Shown: positions 19,995 to 28,815 of the stretch, in pieces
Position numbering within the stretch: position 1 is the stretch's first letter
Layout of the letters: the number at the start of each line of letters is the position of its first letter
Assembly: GCF_001274895.1 (NCBI RefSeq)
Contig: NZ_CP006841.1
Coordinates: 1,674,001-1,738,000 of the forward strand
DNA from: Corynebacterium lactis RW2-5
GTDB taxonomy: Bacteria; Actinomycetota; Actinomycetes; Mycobacteriales; Mycobacteriaceae
DNA length: 64,000 bases
Direction: 5' to 3'
The notes under the pieces: model-generated
Seen by the model: only the letters and a program-made list of their open reading frames with translations
What the model was told of the DNA's origin: nothing
Databases searched by the model: none
Translations under genes and position numbers: made by a program

Positions 19995-20807
19995 CTAAGA
20001 CCCGTTACCGGTCGCAGTGGGATGCACACCCGCGGCAACGAGCCGTCGGCAAGCCTCACCTGGGTGACCAGCGGTGACGAGCCCCTCGCCAACCAGCACA
20101 GCGTCGGCACCGTGGGAGGCGTAGTAGCGCAGCTCCTCCGGGCCCTTGACACCGGACTCAGCAACCTTGATGACGCTGTCCGGCAGCGTCGGCGCCAGGC
20201 GCTCAAACACCGACAGATCGACCTCGAGGGTCTTGAGGTTGCGGGCGTTGACACCCAGGATTTTCGCCCCGGCGGCAACGGCGCGCTCGACCTCCTCCTC
20301 GGTGTGCGCCTCGACCAGAGCGTTCATGCCCAGCGACTCAGTGCGGTCCAGGAGGGATTCCAGAGTCGGCTGGTCCAGCGCCGAGCACATCAGTAGCACC
20401 AGGTCGGCACCGTGCGCGCGGGCCTCGTGGACCTGGTACGGGGTGACGATGAAGTCCTTGCGCAGCACAGGAATATTCACCGCACGGCGAACCGCATCGA
20501 GGTCCGCCAACGAGCCCTGGAAGCGACGCTGCTCAGTCAGGCACGAGATGACGGCGGCGCCGCCCTTTTCATACTCCGCCGCCAGCTCCGCCGGGGAGGC
20601 AATCTCAGCGAGCTCTCCCTTCGACGGGGATGCGCGCTTGACCTCCGCGATGACCTGCACGCCGGGCTTGCCGAGGGCCGCCACAGCGTCAATCGGAGAG
20701 GGGGCCTTGCGGGAGAGCTCCTTAATCTCCTCGTAGGAAATCCTCGCCTCGCGGGCGGCGAGGTCCTCGCGAACTCCAGCAATGATGCCGTCTAGAACGT
20801 TAGCCAT
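19995..20807 (-). CDS. trpC: Indole-3-glycerol phosphate synthase
   Basis: This 270-residue TIM barrel closes the ring of CdRP to give indole-3-glycerol phosphate. Family motifs seen are [13 protein letters not shown] near residue 50, VLRKDFIV, and [13 protein letters not shown]. It is a single-domain TrpC: there is no fused TrpF (PRAI) domain, unlike the TrpCF fusion of C. glutamicum. No trpF is present in the window, so the isomerase step must come from elsewhere, most simply from HisA/PriA. Confidence 0.95.
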   Translation of the reverse strand: MANVLDGIIAGVREDLAAREARISYEEIKELSRKAPSPIDAVAALGKPGVQVIAEVKRASPSKGELAEIASPAELAAEYEKGGAAVISCLTEQRRFQGSLADLDAVRRAVNIPVLRKDFIVTPYQVHEARAHGADLVLLMCSALDQPTLESLLDRTESLGMNALVEAHTEEEVERAVAAGAKILGVNARNLKTLEVDLSVFERLAPTLPDSVIKVAESGVKGPEELRYYASHGADAVLVGEGLVTAGHPGEACRRLVAAGVHPTATGNGS

Positions 20808-20818
20808 GGTGATCCGAC

Positions 20819-21514
20819 CTACTTCCCTTTTACATCGCGGGTTCGTGCCTTGTCCGAACCAGCCGCGTTCTCGTCCAAATCAGTTGGGTCCACGCCCGCG
20901 TCCAGAGCATCCCACAGAACTCGGCCCGATTGCGGGTCCGATTCCAGGTCCTCCGCAATGCGCTCGCGGCGCACCTCCGGAGTCTCATAGGCACTGGACT
21001 TTTGCTTCTTCACCTCGCCGGGACGGCGAATCATCACCACCGCGCCCAGCAGCGCCACTGCGCAGCACAGCAAAGTTAGGGCAGGTCCTGCTGAATGAAT
21101 ATGGACCGCCTCGACCTGAGCCCAATCCGCCACGGTCACCGGCGCGTTCGCACGCTGAGAGGCGCTGCCCGAGGTCAGCAGGTCCAAAGCCCTTTGCTTA
21201 TCGACGCCCTCTTCGCCCCCGGACAGCAACATCATCGGGGACCAAGATGCAACCACGGCTAGGACGGCGCTCAAAACGCCGACGACCCGGCGCCCTAGCT
21301 TCCCCAGAATCAGGGTGGCGACGACACCGGCGATTAGTGCCAGGCCAATCGACTGAATCTCCGGCGCCCATACAGCACCTACGATGCCGTTGGCTGCAGC
21401 ACCCGACTTGTCATCAAAGGTCTCCACGGTCAGCCACGACATGCGGCTGGATAGCCACATGCCCACCGCCCCGAGAGCGATCAGGCCGCCCGAGGCAAAC
21501 ATCTTCGATTTCAT
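20819..21514 (-). CDS. Trp operon-associated membrane protein (TIGR02234 type)
   Basis: This 231-residue protein lies between trpE and trpC, exactly where mycobacteria and other actinobacteria carry a conserved membrane protein of unknown role (the Trp_oprn_chp/TIGR02234 type). It shows four hydrophobic segments: two near the N-terminus, one around residue 55-75 and one around 145-165. A charged cytoplasmic C-terminal tail with an [18 protein letters not shown] segment follows. Its function is not known; position alone suggests a link to tryptophan synthesis or transport. Confidence 0.8.
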   Translation of the reverse strand: MKSKMFASGGLIALGAVGMWLSSRMSWLTVETFDDKSGAAANGIVGAVWAPEIQSIGLALIAGVVATLILGKLGRRVVGVLSAVLAVVASWSPMMLLSGGEEGVDKQRALDLLTSGSASQRANAPVTVADWAQVEAVHIHSAGPALTLLCCAVALLGAVVMIRRPGEVKKQKSSAYETPEVRRERIAEDLESDPQSGRVLWDALDAGVDPTDLDENAAGSDKARTRDVKGK

Positions 21515-21521
21515 CGGTTGA

Positions 21522-23087
21522 CTAGTTCCCTTCCACTGGTGTCAGAGTCTCGGCGGCTGCGACCGCACGCAGCACCGCGGCCGCTTTATTCCGAGTCTCC
21601 TCGTCTTCCGCCAAAGGGTCAGAATCGTTGACGATTCCACCTCCGGCCTGAACATACACCGTACCGCCCTTCTTCACTCCGGTCCGGATGGCAATAGCCT
21701 GGTCGGTATTGCCGCGGAAGTCGAAATAGCCGACGGTGCCGCCGTAGACGCCGCGGCGGGTGTCCTCGAACTTGTCGATAATCGACAGCGCCGAGGGTTT
21801 CGGCGCCCCGGAGAGCGTTCCCGCGGGGAACGTGGCCGCAAACGCGTCAACGGCGGTGGCGTCGTCGGCAAGCGTGCCGGTGACGGTGGAAACCAGATGC
21901 ATAACGTGGCTGTAGCGCTCGATATGGCGGAAGTCGTGCACCTTGACCGTGCCCGGGGCGCAGACGCGGCCGAGATCGTTGCGGCCGAGGTCCACCAGCA
22001 TCAGGTGCTCGCTGTTTTCCTTCTCGTCGGCGAGAAGGTCGCGCTCGAGGGCGTTGTCCTCTTCGACGGTGGCGCCTCTCGGGCGGGTACCCGCAATCGG
22101 GTTGGTGATGACGTCGCGCCCGGAGACCGCCACGAGCGATTCTGGGGAGGAGCCGACAATCTGGAAGGCCGTGTCCGCAAAGTCCTTCGTCGGGACGTTC
22201 AGCAGGAACATGTAAGGGCTCGGATTAGACGTCCGCAGGATTCGGTAGATGTCGAATGCGGAGGCCTCGGTGTCCATCTCGAAGCGTTGGGAAAGCACAA
22301 TCTGGAAAGCGTCTCCGGCGCGGATGTGCTCCTTGCACTCCTCGATGCGACGCATGTGCTCCTCAGCGGCGCGCTGGCGTCGGAAGACGGGCTGCGGAAA
22401 GCTAACCTCCGCGGGCCGCAGGTACGAGGGCTCGCTGAGGCGATCGACCATAGCGTCGATTCTGCTGCAAGCGCGGTCGTAGGCCTGGTCAATCCGCTCA
22501 TCGGAGCCGTCCCAGTTCACCGCGTTAGAGATCAGCCAGAGCACTCCCTCGTGATGGTCGAAGGCGGCCAAGTCCTCGACCAGAAGCTGCATCAGCTCCG
22601 GGATTTCCAGGTCGTTGTCGGTGCTGTCCGGCAATTGCGGCTCGATAAAACGCACCGTATCGTGACCGAAGTATCCGACCAGCCCCGAGGTCAGCTTCGG
22701 CACCGAGGCATCCGCCGCAAACGGCAGCTCGGTGTGCAACAGGGCCAGGGTATCTCGCACGGCGTCCAGGGGATTTCCACCCTCCGGCGCGCCTTTCGGG
22801 GCATTGCCAATCCAGGCTGCGTTGCCGTCCTTGTCCACGGTCAGTGCCGCGCGGGACCCACAGCCGATGAACGACCACCTCGACCAGGACTGCCCCACGT
22901 CCGACGATTCCAGGAGGAACGTGCCAGGACGGTCGGCTGCCAACTTGCGGTATGCCGACAGCGCGGTCTCGCCATCGGCCAAAACCTTACGGATGACGGG
23001 CACGACCCGGTGGTCAGCAGCCAGCTCGCGGAATCGCTCCCGCGTGGTCATAGTGATACGAGTCATAGTGGCTATTGTGCCACGCAC
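21522..23087 (-). CDS. trpE: Anthranilate synthase component I
   Basis: The enzyme makes anthranilate from chorismate, using ammonia delivered by the TrpG amidotransferase. The 521-residue protein is of the mycobacterial type, opening with RFRELAADHRVVPVIRKVLA. It carries the feedback-site LLESS (Trp-binding) motif, SPSPYMF-like NPSPYMFLL, GSSPE, PIAGTRPRG, and the catalytic DLGRNDLGRV. ATG codons at 23066 and 23051 are also possible starts. No trpG or trpD is adjacent. It starts 18-55 bases after the esterase stop, so it may be read through from the his genes. Confidence 0.96.
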   Translation of the reverse strand: MRGTIATMTRITMTTRERFRELAADHRVVPVIRKVLADGETALSAYRKLAADRPGTFLLESSDVGQSWSRWSFIGCGSRAALTVDKDGNAAWIGNAPKGAPEGGNPLDAVRDTLALLHTELPFAADASVPKLTSGLVGYFGHDTVRFIEPQLPDSTDNDLEIPELMQLLVEDLAAFDHHEGVLWLISNAVNWDGSDERIDQAYDRACSRIDAMVDRLSEPSYLRPAEVSFPQPVFRRQRAAEEHMRRIEECKEHIRAGDAFQIVLSQRFEMDTEASAFDIYRILRTSNPSPYMFLLNVPTKDFADTAFQIVGSSPESLVAVSGRDVITNPIAGTRPRGATVEEDNALERDLLADEKENSEHLMLVDLGRNDLGRVCAPGTVKVHDFRHIERYSHVMHLVSTVTGTLADDATAVDAFAATFPAGTLSGAPKPSALSIIDKFEDTRRGVYGGTVGYFDFRGNTDQAIAIRTGVKKGGTVYVQAGGGIVNDSDPLAEDEETRNKAAAVLRAVAAAETLTPVEGN

Positions 23088-23104
23088 TCACGTCAACGTA
23101 GCGA

Positions 23105-24259
23105 TTAACCCCAGCCGAGCTCCATGCGCAGCGCTCCCACAGCCTCGTCCAGCGCTGCGCGGGCCGCATCCCAAATACCGAAGGAATTCACGAACGGGTG
23201 CACAAGCCCCTCGTTCACGCGCAAGCTCACCCGGTTGCCCGCGTCCCTCAGCCGCGCCGCGTACGCCTCTCCCTCGTCGCGCAGAGGGTCGAACCCCGCC
23301 ACCGTGATAAAGGCAGGCGGCAGGCCGGCAAGGTCGTCGGCAAGCAAAGGCGAAGCATAGGGATTGCTGCGGTCGGACCAGCTGGCGCAGTATTGATCGG
23401 CATACCACTTCATGTGCTCGGCGGTGAGGAAGAGACCACGGGCAAACTCGCGAGCACTATCGGTCAGCGGCCCCGACTCGTCGTAGTTGGCAAGATCCAG
23501 TGTCGGGACGAAGAGCATCTGCAAAATGGGCAGCCGCTCGCCGGCATCGCGCAGCTTCAGACACACCGCCGCGGCAAGGTTTCCACCCGCGCTGTCCCCC
23601 GCCACCACTACTGCGTTGGGATCGGTGCCGCCCACTCGCCCACCCAGGATTTCCTTGACGACGGCCTCACAGTCCTCGAGTCCCGACGGGAAGGGGTTTT
23701 CCGGAGCGAGCCGGTAATCGACGGAGACCACCGCGACACCCGCTTGCGCACAGAGATAGCGGCAGGTGTTGTCGTGGCTATCTAGCGAGCCGAGCGTCCA
23801 GCCGCCACCGTGGAAATACACCACCGTCGCGAGCTCATCGGAGAGGTTAACACCCTCGGGCCGGTAGTGGCGCACGCGCACACCGGCAATCTCGTGCTCC
23901 AGTACATGCTCAACCTCAACCCTCGGCCCCGCGCCCAGGCGAGCCTCGCGGTCGATAATGACGCGGCCCTTCGTAGGCGGGACATCGACGATATCCACCG
24001 GCGCCATCACGGCCAGCGCCCGCAGGGAGGCCGCTACCTGAGCGTCGAGGCGGTAGCCGCGGGCGTTGCTGGGCCGTCCGGCAAGTCCCAAAACTGGTTC
24101 CGGCAGCTTGGACATCATGCGCGCCGACCAGGCCGTGACCTTGGCGATTGCGCCTTCCGAGGGGTACTCGGCGAGTCTCAGGCCCGCGAAGTTGTCCTTC
24201 TGCGCTCGAGCTTCTCTGGCTCGGGTTTCTTCTGGGGATTGAATCGGTGTTGCGTTCAT
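23105..24259 (-). CDS. Alpha/beta hydrolase, hormone-sensitive lipase family
   Basis: This hydrolase of about 384 residues has the HSL-family oxyanion motif HGGGWTLGS, the nucleophile elbow GDSAGGN, and Asp and His residues in AGFDPLRDEG and GLVHPFVN that complete a catalytic triad. It should hydrolyse short-chain esters. There is no signal peptide; a membrane-type lipid or mycolyl substrate is not indicated. The start is uncertain: ATG at 24259, or an upstream TTG at 24277. It sits between hisI and trpE, an unusual place for an esterase, and on the same strand as the amino-acid genes. Confidence 0.85.
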   Translation of the reverse strand: MNATPIQSPEETRAREARAQKDNFAGLRLAEYPSEGAIAKVTAWSARMMSKLPEPVLGLAGRPSNARGYRLDAQVAASLRALAVMAPVDIVDVPPTKGRVIIDREARLGAGPRVEVEHVLEHEIAGVRVRHYRPEGVNLSDELATVVYFHGGGWTLGSLDSHDNTCRYLCAQAGVAVVSVDYRLAPENPFPSGLEDCEAVVKEILGGRVGGTDPNAVVVAGDSAGGNLAAAVCLKLRDAGERLPILQMLFVPTLDLANYDESGPLTDSAREFARGLFLTAEHMKWYADQYCASWSDRSNPYASPLLADDLAGLPPAFITVAGFDPLRDEGEAYAARLRDAGNRVSLRVNEGLVHPFVNSFGIWDAARAALDEAVGALRMELGWG

Positions 24260-24327
24260 TCCCCTAGGAAACCACAATCATTTTGGCCACAAATCGTTTT
24301 CGACAGAATCGCTGTTGCCGCTTGTAT

Positions 24328-24726
24328 CTAAAAGACCGGGTGCACGTCGAAGCAGGAGTGAGCTCCAGTGTGGCACGCGGCACCAGACTGAACGACCTCC
24401 ATCAGCACCGTGTCTCCATCACAGTCCAGAGCCAGCGAGGTGACCTTCTGGAAGTGGCCGCTGGTCAGCCCCTTGATCCAGTATTCGCGGCGCGAGCGCG
24501 ACCAGTAGGTGCCGCGCTTGGTGGCGATCGTGTAGGCCAGCGCATGGGAATCCATCCACGCCATCATCAGAACTCGACCGGAGCCCGACTCCTGAACGAT
24601 TGCGGGAATCAAGCCGTCAGCATTGAATTTTGCAACGTCAGCGATACTCTTGGGCAGCTCGTAGGCTGTCGGGTCATCGCCTGCGCCGTGTTCCTTCGCT
24701 CCCGGCGCTAATTCTGCTGCACTCAT
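24328..24726 (-). CDS. hisI: Phosphoribosyl-AMP cyclohydrolase
   Basis: The enzyme opens the adenine ring of phosphoribosyl-AMP in histidine synthesis. The 132-residue protein is monofunctional (no HisE domain). It shows the LMMAWM segment, the [16 protein letters not shown] motif and metal-binding Cys residues in ALDCDGD and [12 protein letters not shown]. Its ATG overlaps the hisF stop codon (ATGA), so it is coupled to hisF. Confidence 0.95.
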   Translation of the reverse strand: MSAAELAPGAKEHGAGDDPTAYELPKSIADVAKFNADGLIPAIVQESGSGRVLMMAWMDSHALAYTIATKRGTYWSRSRREYWIKGLTSGHFQKVTSLALDCDGDTVLMEVVQSGAACHTGAHSCFDVHPVF

Positions 24727-25499
24727 TTGCGGACCTCAATTCCCTCGCGTGCCATTTCCTCCTTAACCTCGGCGATGCTGACTTCACCGAAATGGAAAAT
24801 CGATGCCGCGAGTACCGCATCCGCTCCAGCTCGCACAGCAGGAGGGAAGTGGTCTGCGCAGCCAGCGCCGCCGGAGGCAATCACGGGGACGTCCACAGCC
24901 GCGCGCACCTTCTCGATGAGCTCCAAATCGAAGCCGTCTTTTGTCCCGTCACCGTCCATGGAGTTCAGCAAAATTTCGCCGACGCCCAGCTCCTCGCCGC
25001 GTCGGGCCCACTCCACAGCGTCAATTCCCGCCGAGCGCGAGCCTCCGTGCGTTGTCACCTCAAAGCCCGAGGGCTGCGGCTTCTCCCCCGCCGGAACTCG
25101 CCGGGCATCCACGGACAGGACCACGCACTGCGCACCGAATCGTCGGGACAGCTCGCTGAGCAGCTCCGGTCGCGCGATAGCCGAAGTGTTGACGCTGACC
25201 TTGTCAGCCCCCGCACGCAGCAGCTGGTCGACATCCTCCACGCTGCGCACACCGCCGCCAACAGTCAGCGGAATGAAAACCTCACTCGCCGTGCGCTTAA
25301 CGACGTCCAACATGGTTCCACGCCCATCCTTCGACGCAGTGACATCCAGGAAGGTCAACTCGTCGGCGCCTGCCTCCCCGTAGCGGCGAGCGAGCTCGAC
25401 GGGGTCGCCCGCATCGCGGAGGTTTTCAAAATTGACGCCCTTGACGACGCGCCCGTTGTTGACATCCAGGCAAGGGATAACGCGAACTGCGACAGACAT
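24723..25499 (-). CDS. hisF: Imidazole glycerol phosphate synthase cyclase subunit
   Basis: HisF works with HisH to form imidazole glycerol phosphate and AICAR from PRFAR. The 258-residue TIM barrel begins [18 protein letters not shown], with catalytic Asp in CLDV and a second Asp in [10 protein letters not shown]. It overlaps hisI by four bases and lies 84 bases from the IMPase gene, in the same direction. Confidence 0.96.
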   Translation of the reverse strand: MSVAVRVIPCLDVNNGRVVKGVNFENLRDAGDPVELARRYGEAGADELTFLDVTASKDGRGTMLDVVKRTASEVFIPLTVGGGVRSVEDVDQLLRAGADKVSVNTSAIARPELLSELSRRFGAQCVVLSVDARRVPAGEKPQPSGFEVTTHGGSRSAGIDAVEWARRGEELGVGEILLNSMDGDGTKDGFDLELIEKVRAAVDVPVIASGGAGCADHFPPAVRAGADAVLAASIFHFGEVSIAEVKEEMAREGIEVRK

Positions 25500-25583
25500 G
25501 GGAATTGGCTCCTAAAGTTTTAAAGAAAATAATGCAAAATACAGATCGATGGTCGACGAAAAACTTTCCCGGCGGGACTTCTT

Positions 25584-26396
25584 TTACCGCCTAAACGTCG
25601 TGGGATGGTCCAGCCCCTCGATGATGGACAGAAGGGAGGCATGCACGTCTTCCGTTCCGGCGAGGACCCCAAGGGAGTCATGCCTCCACGGCTTACCCTG
25701 CAAATCCGTCACGATTCCGCCGGCTTCCGCAATCTGGAGAACGCCGGCCGCGTTATCCCACACATGTGGGGAGAACGTCACGGTACCTCCAAAGGCCCCC
25801 ATCGCAGTGGACCCCAAGTCGACACCGACGGAGCCGGTAATCCGGATCGTCGGGTAGCGCTCCCCTACCTTCGATAGAAGCAGCTGCCTCCAGTCGCGAG
25901 GAAACGTGCCGTCGGAGCGGGCAATCACCGAGCCAAATGCGATGGAAACCGGTCGGCCGGACTCAGCGTTCATCGAAACCCTGTGGCCATTGACGTACGT
26001 TCCGCTACCTTTCGCAGCGGTCACGCGACGGCGCAGCAGGGGCATCGATGTGATTCCCACGATGGGCTCGCCCTGGCGCATCAGCGTCAGGAGCATCGCA
26101 CACAGCGGGAACCCAGCCGCGTAATTGGTAGTGCCGTCAATCGGATCTATGACCCAGGCGGTGTGCTGCTCGGGGACCTTGCCACCAAACTCCTCGCCGT
26201 AGACCGGAAGACCTGAATACATGGTGAGGATTTGGCGCAGCTTTGTCTCAATCGCCAAATCCGCTTCCGTGGCGAAGTCACCGCGGGCCTTGGTGATGAC
26301 GGGTTCCGACCCCACATGCTCAGCAAACAGCCCCTCGACTTCATCGAGAGCGGCCTCAGCGATAGCGAGCATCGCACGTGGTTCCAGCGCTTCCAT
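25584..26396 (-). CDS. impA: Inositol monophosphatase-family phosphatase
   Basis: This 270-residue Mg2+-dependent phosphatase has the family signature VIDPIDGTTNYAAG with metal-binding Asp residues, an upstream GEEFGG acidic site, and a C-terminal VWDNAAGVLQIAEAGG motif. In mycobacteria the equivalent gene impA sits at the same place between hisA and hisF. It may dephosphorylate inositol phosphate (for mycothiol or phosphatidylinositol synthesis) or act as a histidinol-phosphate phosphatase. The sequence does not decide between these. Confidence 0.85.
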   Translation of the reverse strand: MEALEPRAMLAIAEAALDEVEGLFAEHVGSEPVITKARGDFATEADLAIETKLRQILTMYSGLPVYGEEFGGKVPEQHTAWVIDPIDGTTNYAAGFPLCAMLLTLMRQGEPIVGITSMPLLRRRVTAAKGSGTYVNGHRVSMNAESGRPVSIAFGSVIARSDGTFPRDWRQLLLSKVGERYPTIRITGSVGVDLGSTAMGAFGGTVTFSPHVWDNAAGVLQIAEAGGIVTDLQGKPWRHDSLGVLAGTEDVHASLLSIIEGLDHPTTFRR

Positions 26397-26440
26397 GGAC
26401 TGACCTCGGGTTCCTTTTTTACCTCGCGGTTGCCTTCGGG

Positions 26441-27172
26441 CTAACGAGCGATTGCCAATGCTTCTTCAAGAGTGAAGCGACCGGCGTAGAGCGCCTTGCC
26501 GACAATAGCGGAGTCAACACCGTCAACCACCAGCTCCTTGATCGCAGCAATGTCATCGAGGCTGCTGATGCCTCCCGACGCGACGATGGGCGCCTCGGTA
26601 GCCGCAGCGACATCGCGCAGCAAGTCAACATTCGGCCCCTGCAGGGTGCCGTCCTTGGACACATCGGTCACGACGAAGCGCGACGCACCCTGCGAGTCCA
26701 GGCGCTCCAGGACTTCCCACAGGTCGCCACCGTCGGAGACCCAGCCGCGGCCACGAAGGCGCCACTGCCCCTCCTCGTTGCGAACGTCCAGGCCGATTGC
26801 GACGCGGTCGCCGTAGGAGGCGATAACCTCGCGGCACCACTCGGGATTCTCCAGGGCGGCGGTGCCGATATTCACACGCTTGCATCCGGTCGCCAGCGCT
26901 GCCTCGAGAGACTCGGTGTCACGAATGCCACCGGAGAGCTCCACATTGACGTCGAGCTTGCCGATGACATCGGCAAGCAGCTCGTAGTTGGAGCCGCGCC
27001 CGAAAGCGGCGTCCAAATCCACCAGGTGAACCCACTCTGCACCGGCATTCTGCCAGTTGAGCGCGGCCTCCAGCGGGGCACCGTAGGAGGTCTCTGAGCC
27101 GGCGGCGCCCTGCACCAGGCGCACCGCCTGACCATCGGCGACATCAACAGCGGGCAGCAGGGTCAAACTCAT
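26441..27172 (-). CDS. hisA: ProFAR isomerase HisA, probably bifunctional PriA
   Basis: The 243-residue TIM barrel isomerises ProFAR to PRFAR in histidine synthesis. It has the catalytic Asp near the N-terminus ([15 protein letters not shown]) and the second Asp in [14 protein letters not shown]. The loop [16 protein letters not shown] closely matches mycobacterial PriA, including the Arg and Trp associated with dual HisA/TrpF activity. Because trpC here is unfused and no trpF is seen, PriA activity on phosphoribosyl anthranilate is likely. It lies 125 bases from hisH. Confidence 0.92.
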   Translation of the reverse strand: MSLTLLPAVDVADGQAVRLVQGAAGSETSYGAPLEAALNWQNAGAEWVHLVDLDAAFGRGSNYELLADVIGKLDVNVELSGGIRDTESLEAALATGCKRVNIGTAALENPEWCREVIASYGDRVAIGLDVRNEEGQWRLRGRGWVSDGGDLWEVLERLDSQGASRFVVTDVSKDGTLQGPNVDLLRDVAAATEAPIVASGGISSLDDIAAIKELVVDGVDSAIVGKALYAGRFTLEEALAIAR

Positions 27173-27297
27173 GGGGCACTACTCTCTATCAAGCTCTTTA
27201 AAGTATCCGCCGGTTCCCGACAAATTAATACGAAATTGCCGACGAACCGCGGCCTGGGAACAGGCTAGGTATTTCAGTATAGATGTCCGCTACGGCG

Positions 27298-28035
27298 CTA
27301 CAGGGTATTCACCCAGTTTTGGAGCAGGCGCAGTCCGGCCTCTCCTGACTTCTCGGGGTGGAACTGCGTCGCCCAGAGCGGACCATTTTCGACCGCAGCG
27401 ACGAACCTGTCCGATTCGTGCTGAGCCCAAGTCACCAACGGAGCCGCGATGCGCGATTCCGCCTTCAACTCCCAGCGGCGCACGCCGTAGGAATGCACAA
27501 AGTAAAAGCGCTCCTGCTCCAGGCCGGCGAACATCTTCGAGCCCTCCGGCACGTCAACGGTGTTCCAGCCCATGTGGGGCAGGATTTTCGCCTCCAGCCT
27601 CTCGACGGTGCCCGGCCACTCTCCGCATCCGGGTGTTCCCGTGGCGGAAATCTCTGCCCCGTGAATTCCCTCGGCGTATTCGACGCCGCGGTCAAAGAGA
27701 ACCTGCATGCCAACGCAGATGCCCATCACCGGGCGCCCACCCGCCAGGCGGGAGCCAATGAGACGCGGTCCCTGTACTTTGCGCAGCCCCTCCATACAGG
27801 CGGCATACGCCCCAACGCCTGGGACGAGCAGACCGTCGGCGTTGATAACAACGTCCGGATCTGCCGTGACAATAACGTCGGCTCCAGTCGACGATACTGC
27901 CCGCTGCGCGGAGCGGAGGTTTCCAGAACCGTAGTCGAGAATTGCGACGGTGGGTCCATTCACTGCGGAAGAGGCATCTTTCATATCTCGGAATTTTAGG
28001 CGGTCGATTTCCCACAACTCCACCTGCCCCTCCAT
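27298..28035 (-). CDS. hisH: Imidazole glycerol phosphate synthase glutaminase subunit
   Basis: HisH is the class I glutamine amidotransferase that feeds ammonia to HisF. The core begins [13 protein letters not shown]. The nucleophile Cys lies in [11 protein letters not shown] and the His/Glu pair in QFHPEKSG. The ATG at 28035 has AGGGG 8 bases upstream; an ATG at 27984 would give a more typical N-terminus but has no clear ribosome site. It is divergent from the ArsC-like gene, so the his promoter of this strand lies in the 120 bases between them. Confidence 0.93.
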   Translation of the reverse strand: MEGQVELWEIDRLKFRDMKDASSAVNGPTVAILDYGSGNLRSAQRAVSSTGADVIVTADPDVVINADGLLVPGVGAYAACMEGLRKVQGPRLIGSRLAGGRPVMGICVGMQVLFDRGVEYAEGIHGAEISATGTPGCGEWPGTVERLEAKILPHMGWNTVDVPEGSKMFAGLEQERFYFVHSYGVRRWELKAESRIAAPLVTWAQHESDRFVAAVENGPLWATQFHPEKSGEAGLRLLQNWVNTL

Positions 28036-28155
28036 ATTCTCCACCCCTAGCGTTTATGTCACCGATCAAAAGTGATTCTCCGCGACATTTGGTAAACTTT
28101 AGGTTAACTCCACGTTAATTATGTGGGCATAATTGAGTTATCTGAAAGGCTCCCC

Positions 28156-28785
28156 ATGACCGCCCCAACCCTTCTCGACCGCCAGTTCTCAATTGTCCGA
28201 GAGGACCTCCACCGCCACTACGACCAGCTCTGCGGCACCGAAGTAGTCGATAGCATTCTCGATCAGGTCATCGACGAGATCTCCGCCGGCGCCAAGGTCA
28301 CCACCTTCCTCCCTGTGCTCGCCGAGCGCGAGACTGCCGAGCGGATTAAGGCATCTGCGGCAAGCGGCGCTTCGACCGCCCCGAGGAAGGAAATCCTCTT
28401 CGCGGATCGTCGCGGTTCGGGTCGCTGCCAGATCGCAGCCGCCCTGACACAGCACCTCGCCCGAGAGCAGCTATTCGTCCGCAGCGTCGGGTTGCACCCC
28501 GAAGAAGGCATCAACCAGCAGGTCCTGCGGGTTCTTCGCGATCGCGGACTGGACACCTCACAGCTGATGCACGCACCAATCACTCCGCGCGTGTCACACC
28601 GCGCCGATGTTGTTGTACTCATGGGAATCGAGGAAACCCCAGCAGTCCCGGGAGATCGCTACGTCACTTGGGATATCTCAGACCCGGACAGCGCCAGCGA
28701 TGAACAGCTAAATCAGATCATCGATGACACCGAGGCCGCGGTCCGCGGACTCCTGGCCGAGCTCGGAGTCACTCCGACCGATTAG
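28156..28785 (+). CDS. ArsC/LMW-phosphatase-like protein lacking the catalytic cysteine
   Basis: This 209-residue protein has an N-terminal three-helix bundle (about residues 5-68) followed by a low-molecular-weight phosphatase/arsenate reductase fold (about 76-205), the layout of mycothiol-dependent actinobacterial ArsC proteins. In active enzymes the P-loop is C-X5-R. Here the loop reads LFADRRGSGRC with Asp84 where the cysteine should be; Arg90 is kept. The late Asp of the DP motif is also kept (SDPDSAS). It therefore cannot use the usual cysteine chemistry and is probably a pseudoenzyme, possibly regulatory. The ATG at 28156 has GAAAGG 7 bases upstream, better than the GTG at 28123. It is monocistronic within his genes. 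Confidence 0.82.
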   Translation: MTAPTLLDRQFSIVREDLHRHYDQLCGTEVVDSILDQVIDEISAGAKVTTFLPVLAERETAERIKASAASGASTAPRKEILFADRRGSGRCQIAAALTQHLAREQLFVRSVGLHPEEGINQQVLRVLRDRGLDTSQLMHAPITPRVSHRADVVVLMGIEETPAVPGDRYVTWDISDPDSASDEQLNQIIDDTEAAVRGLLAELGVTPTD

Positions 28786-28815
28786 ACGTCGCCGGGAACC
28801 GGCCTGCGAGCCGAG

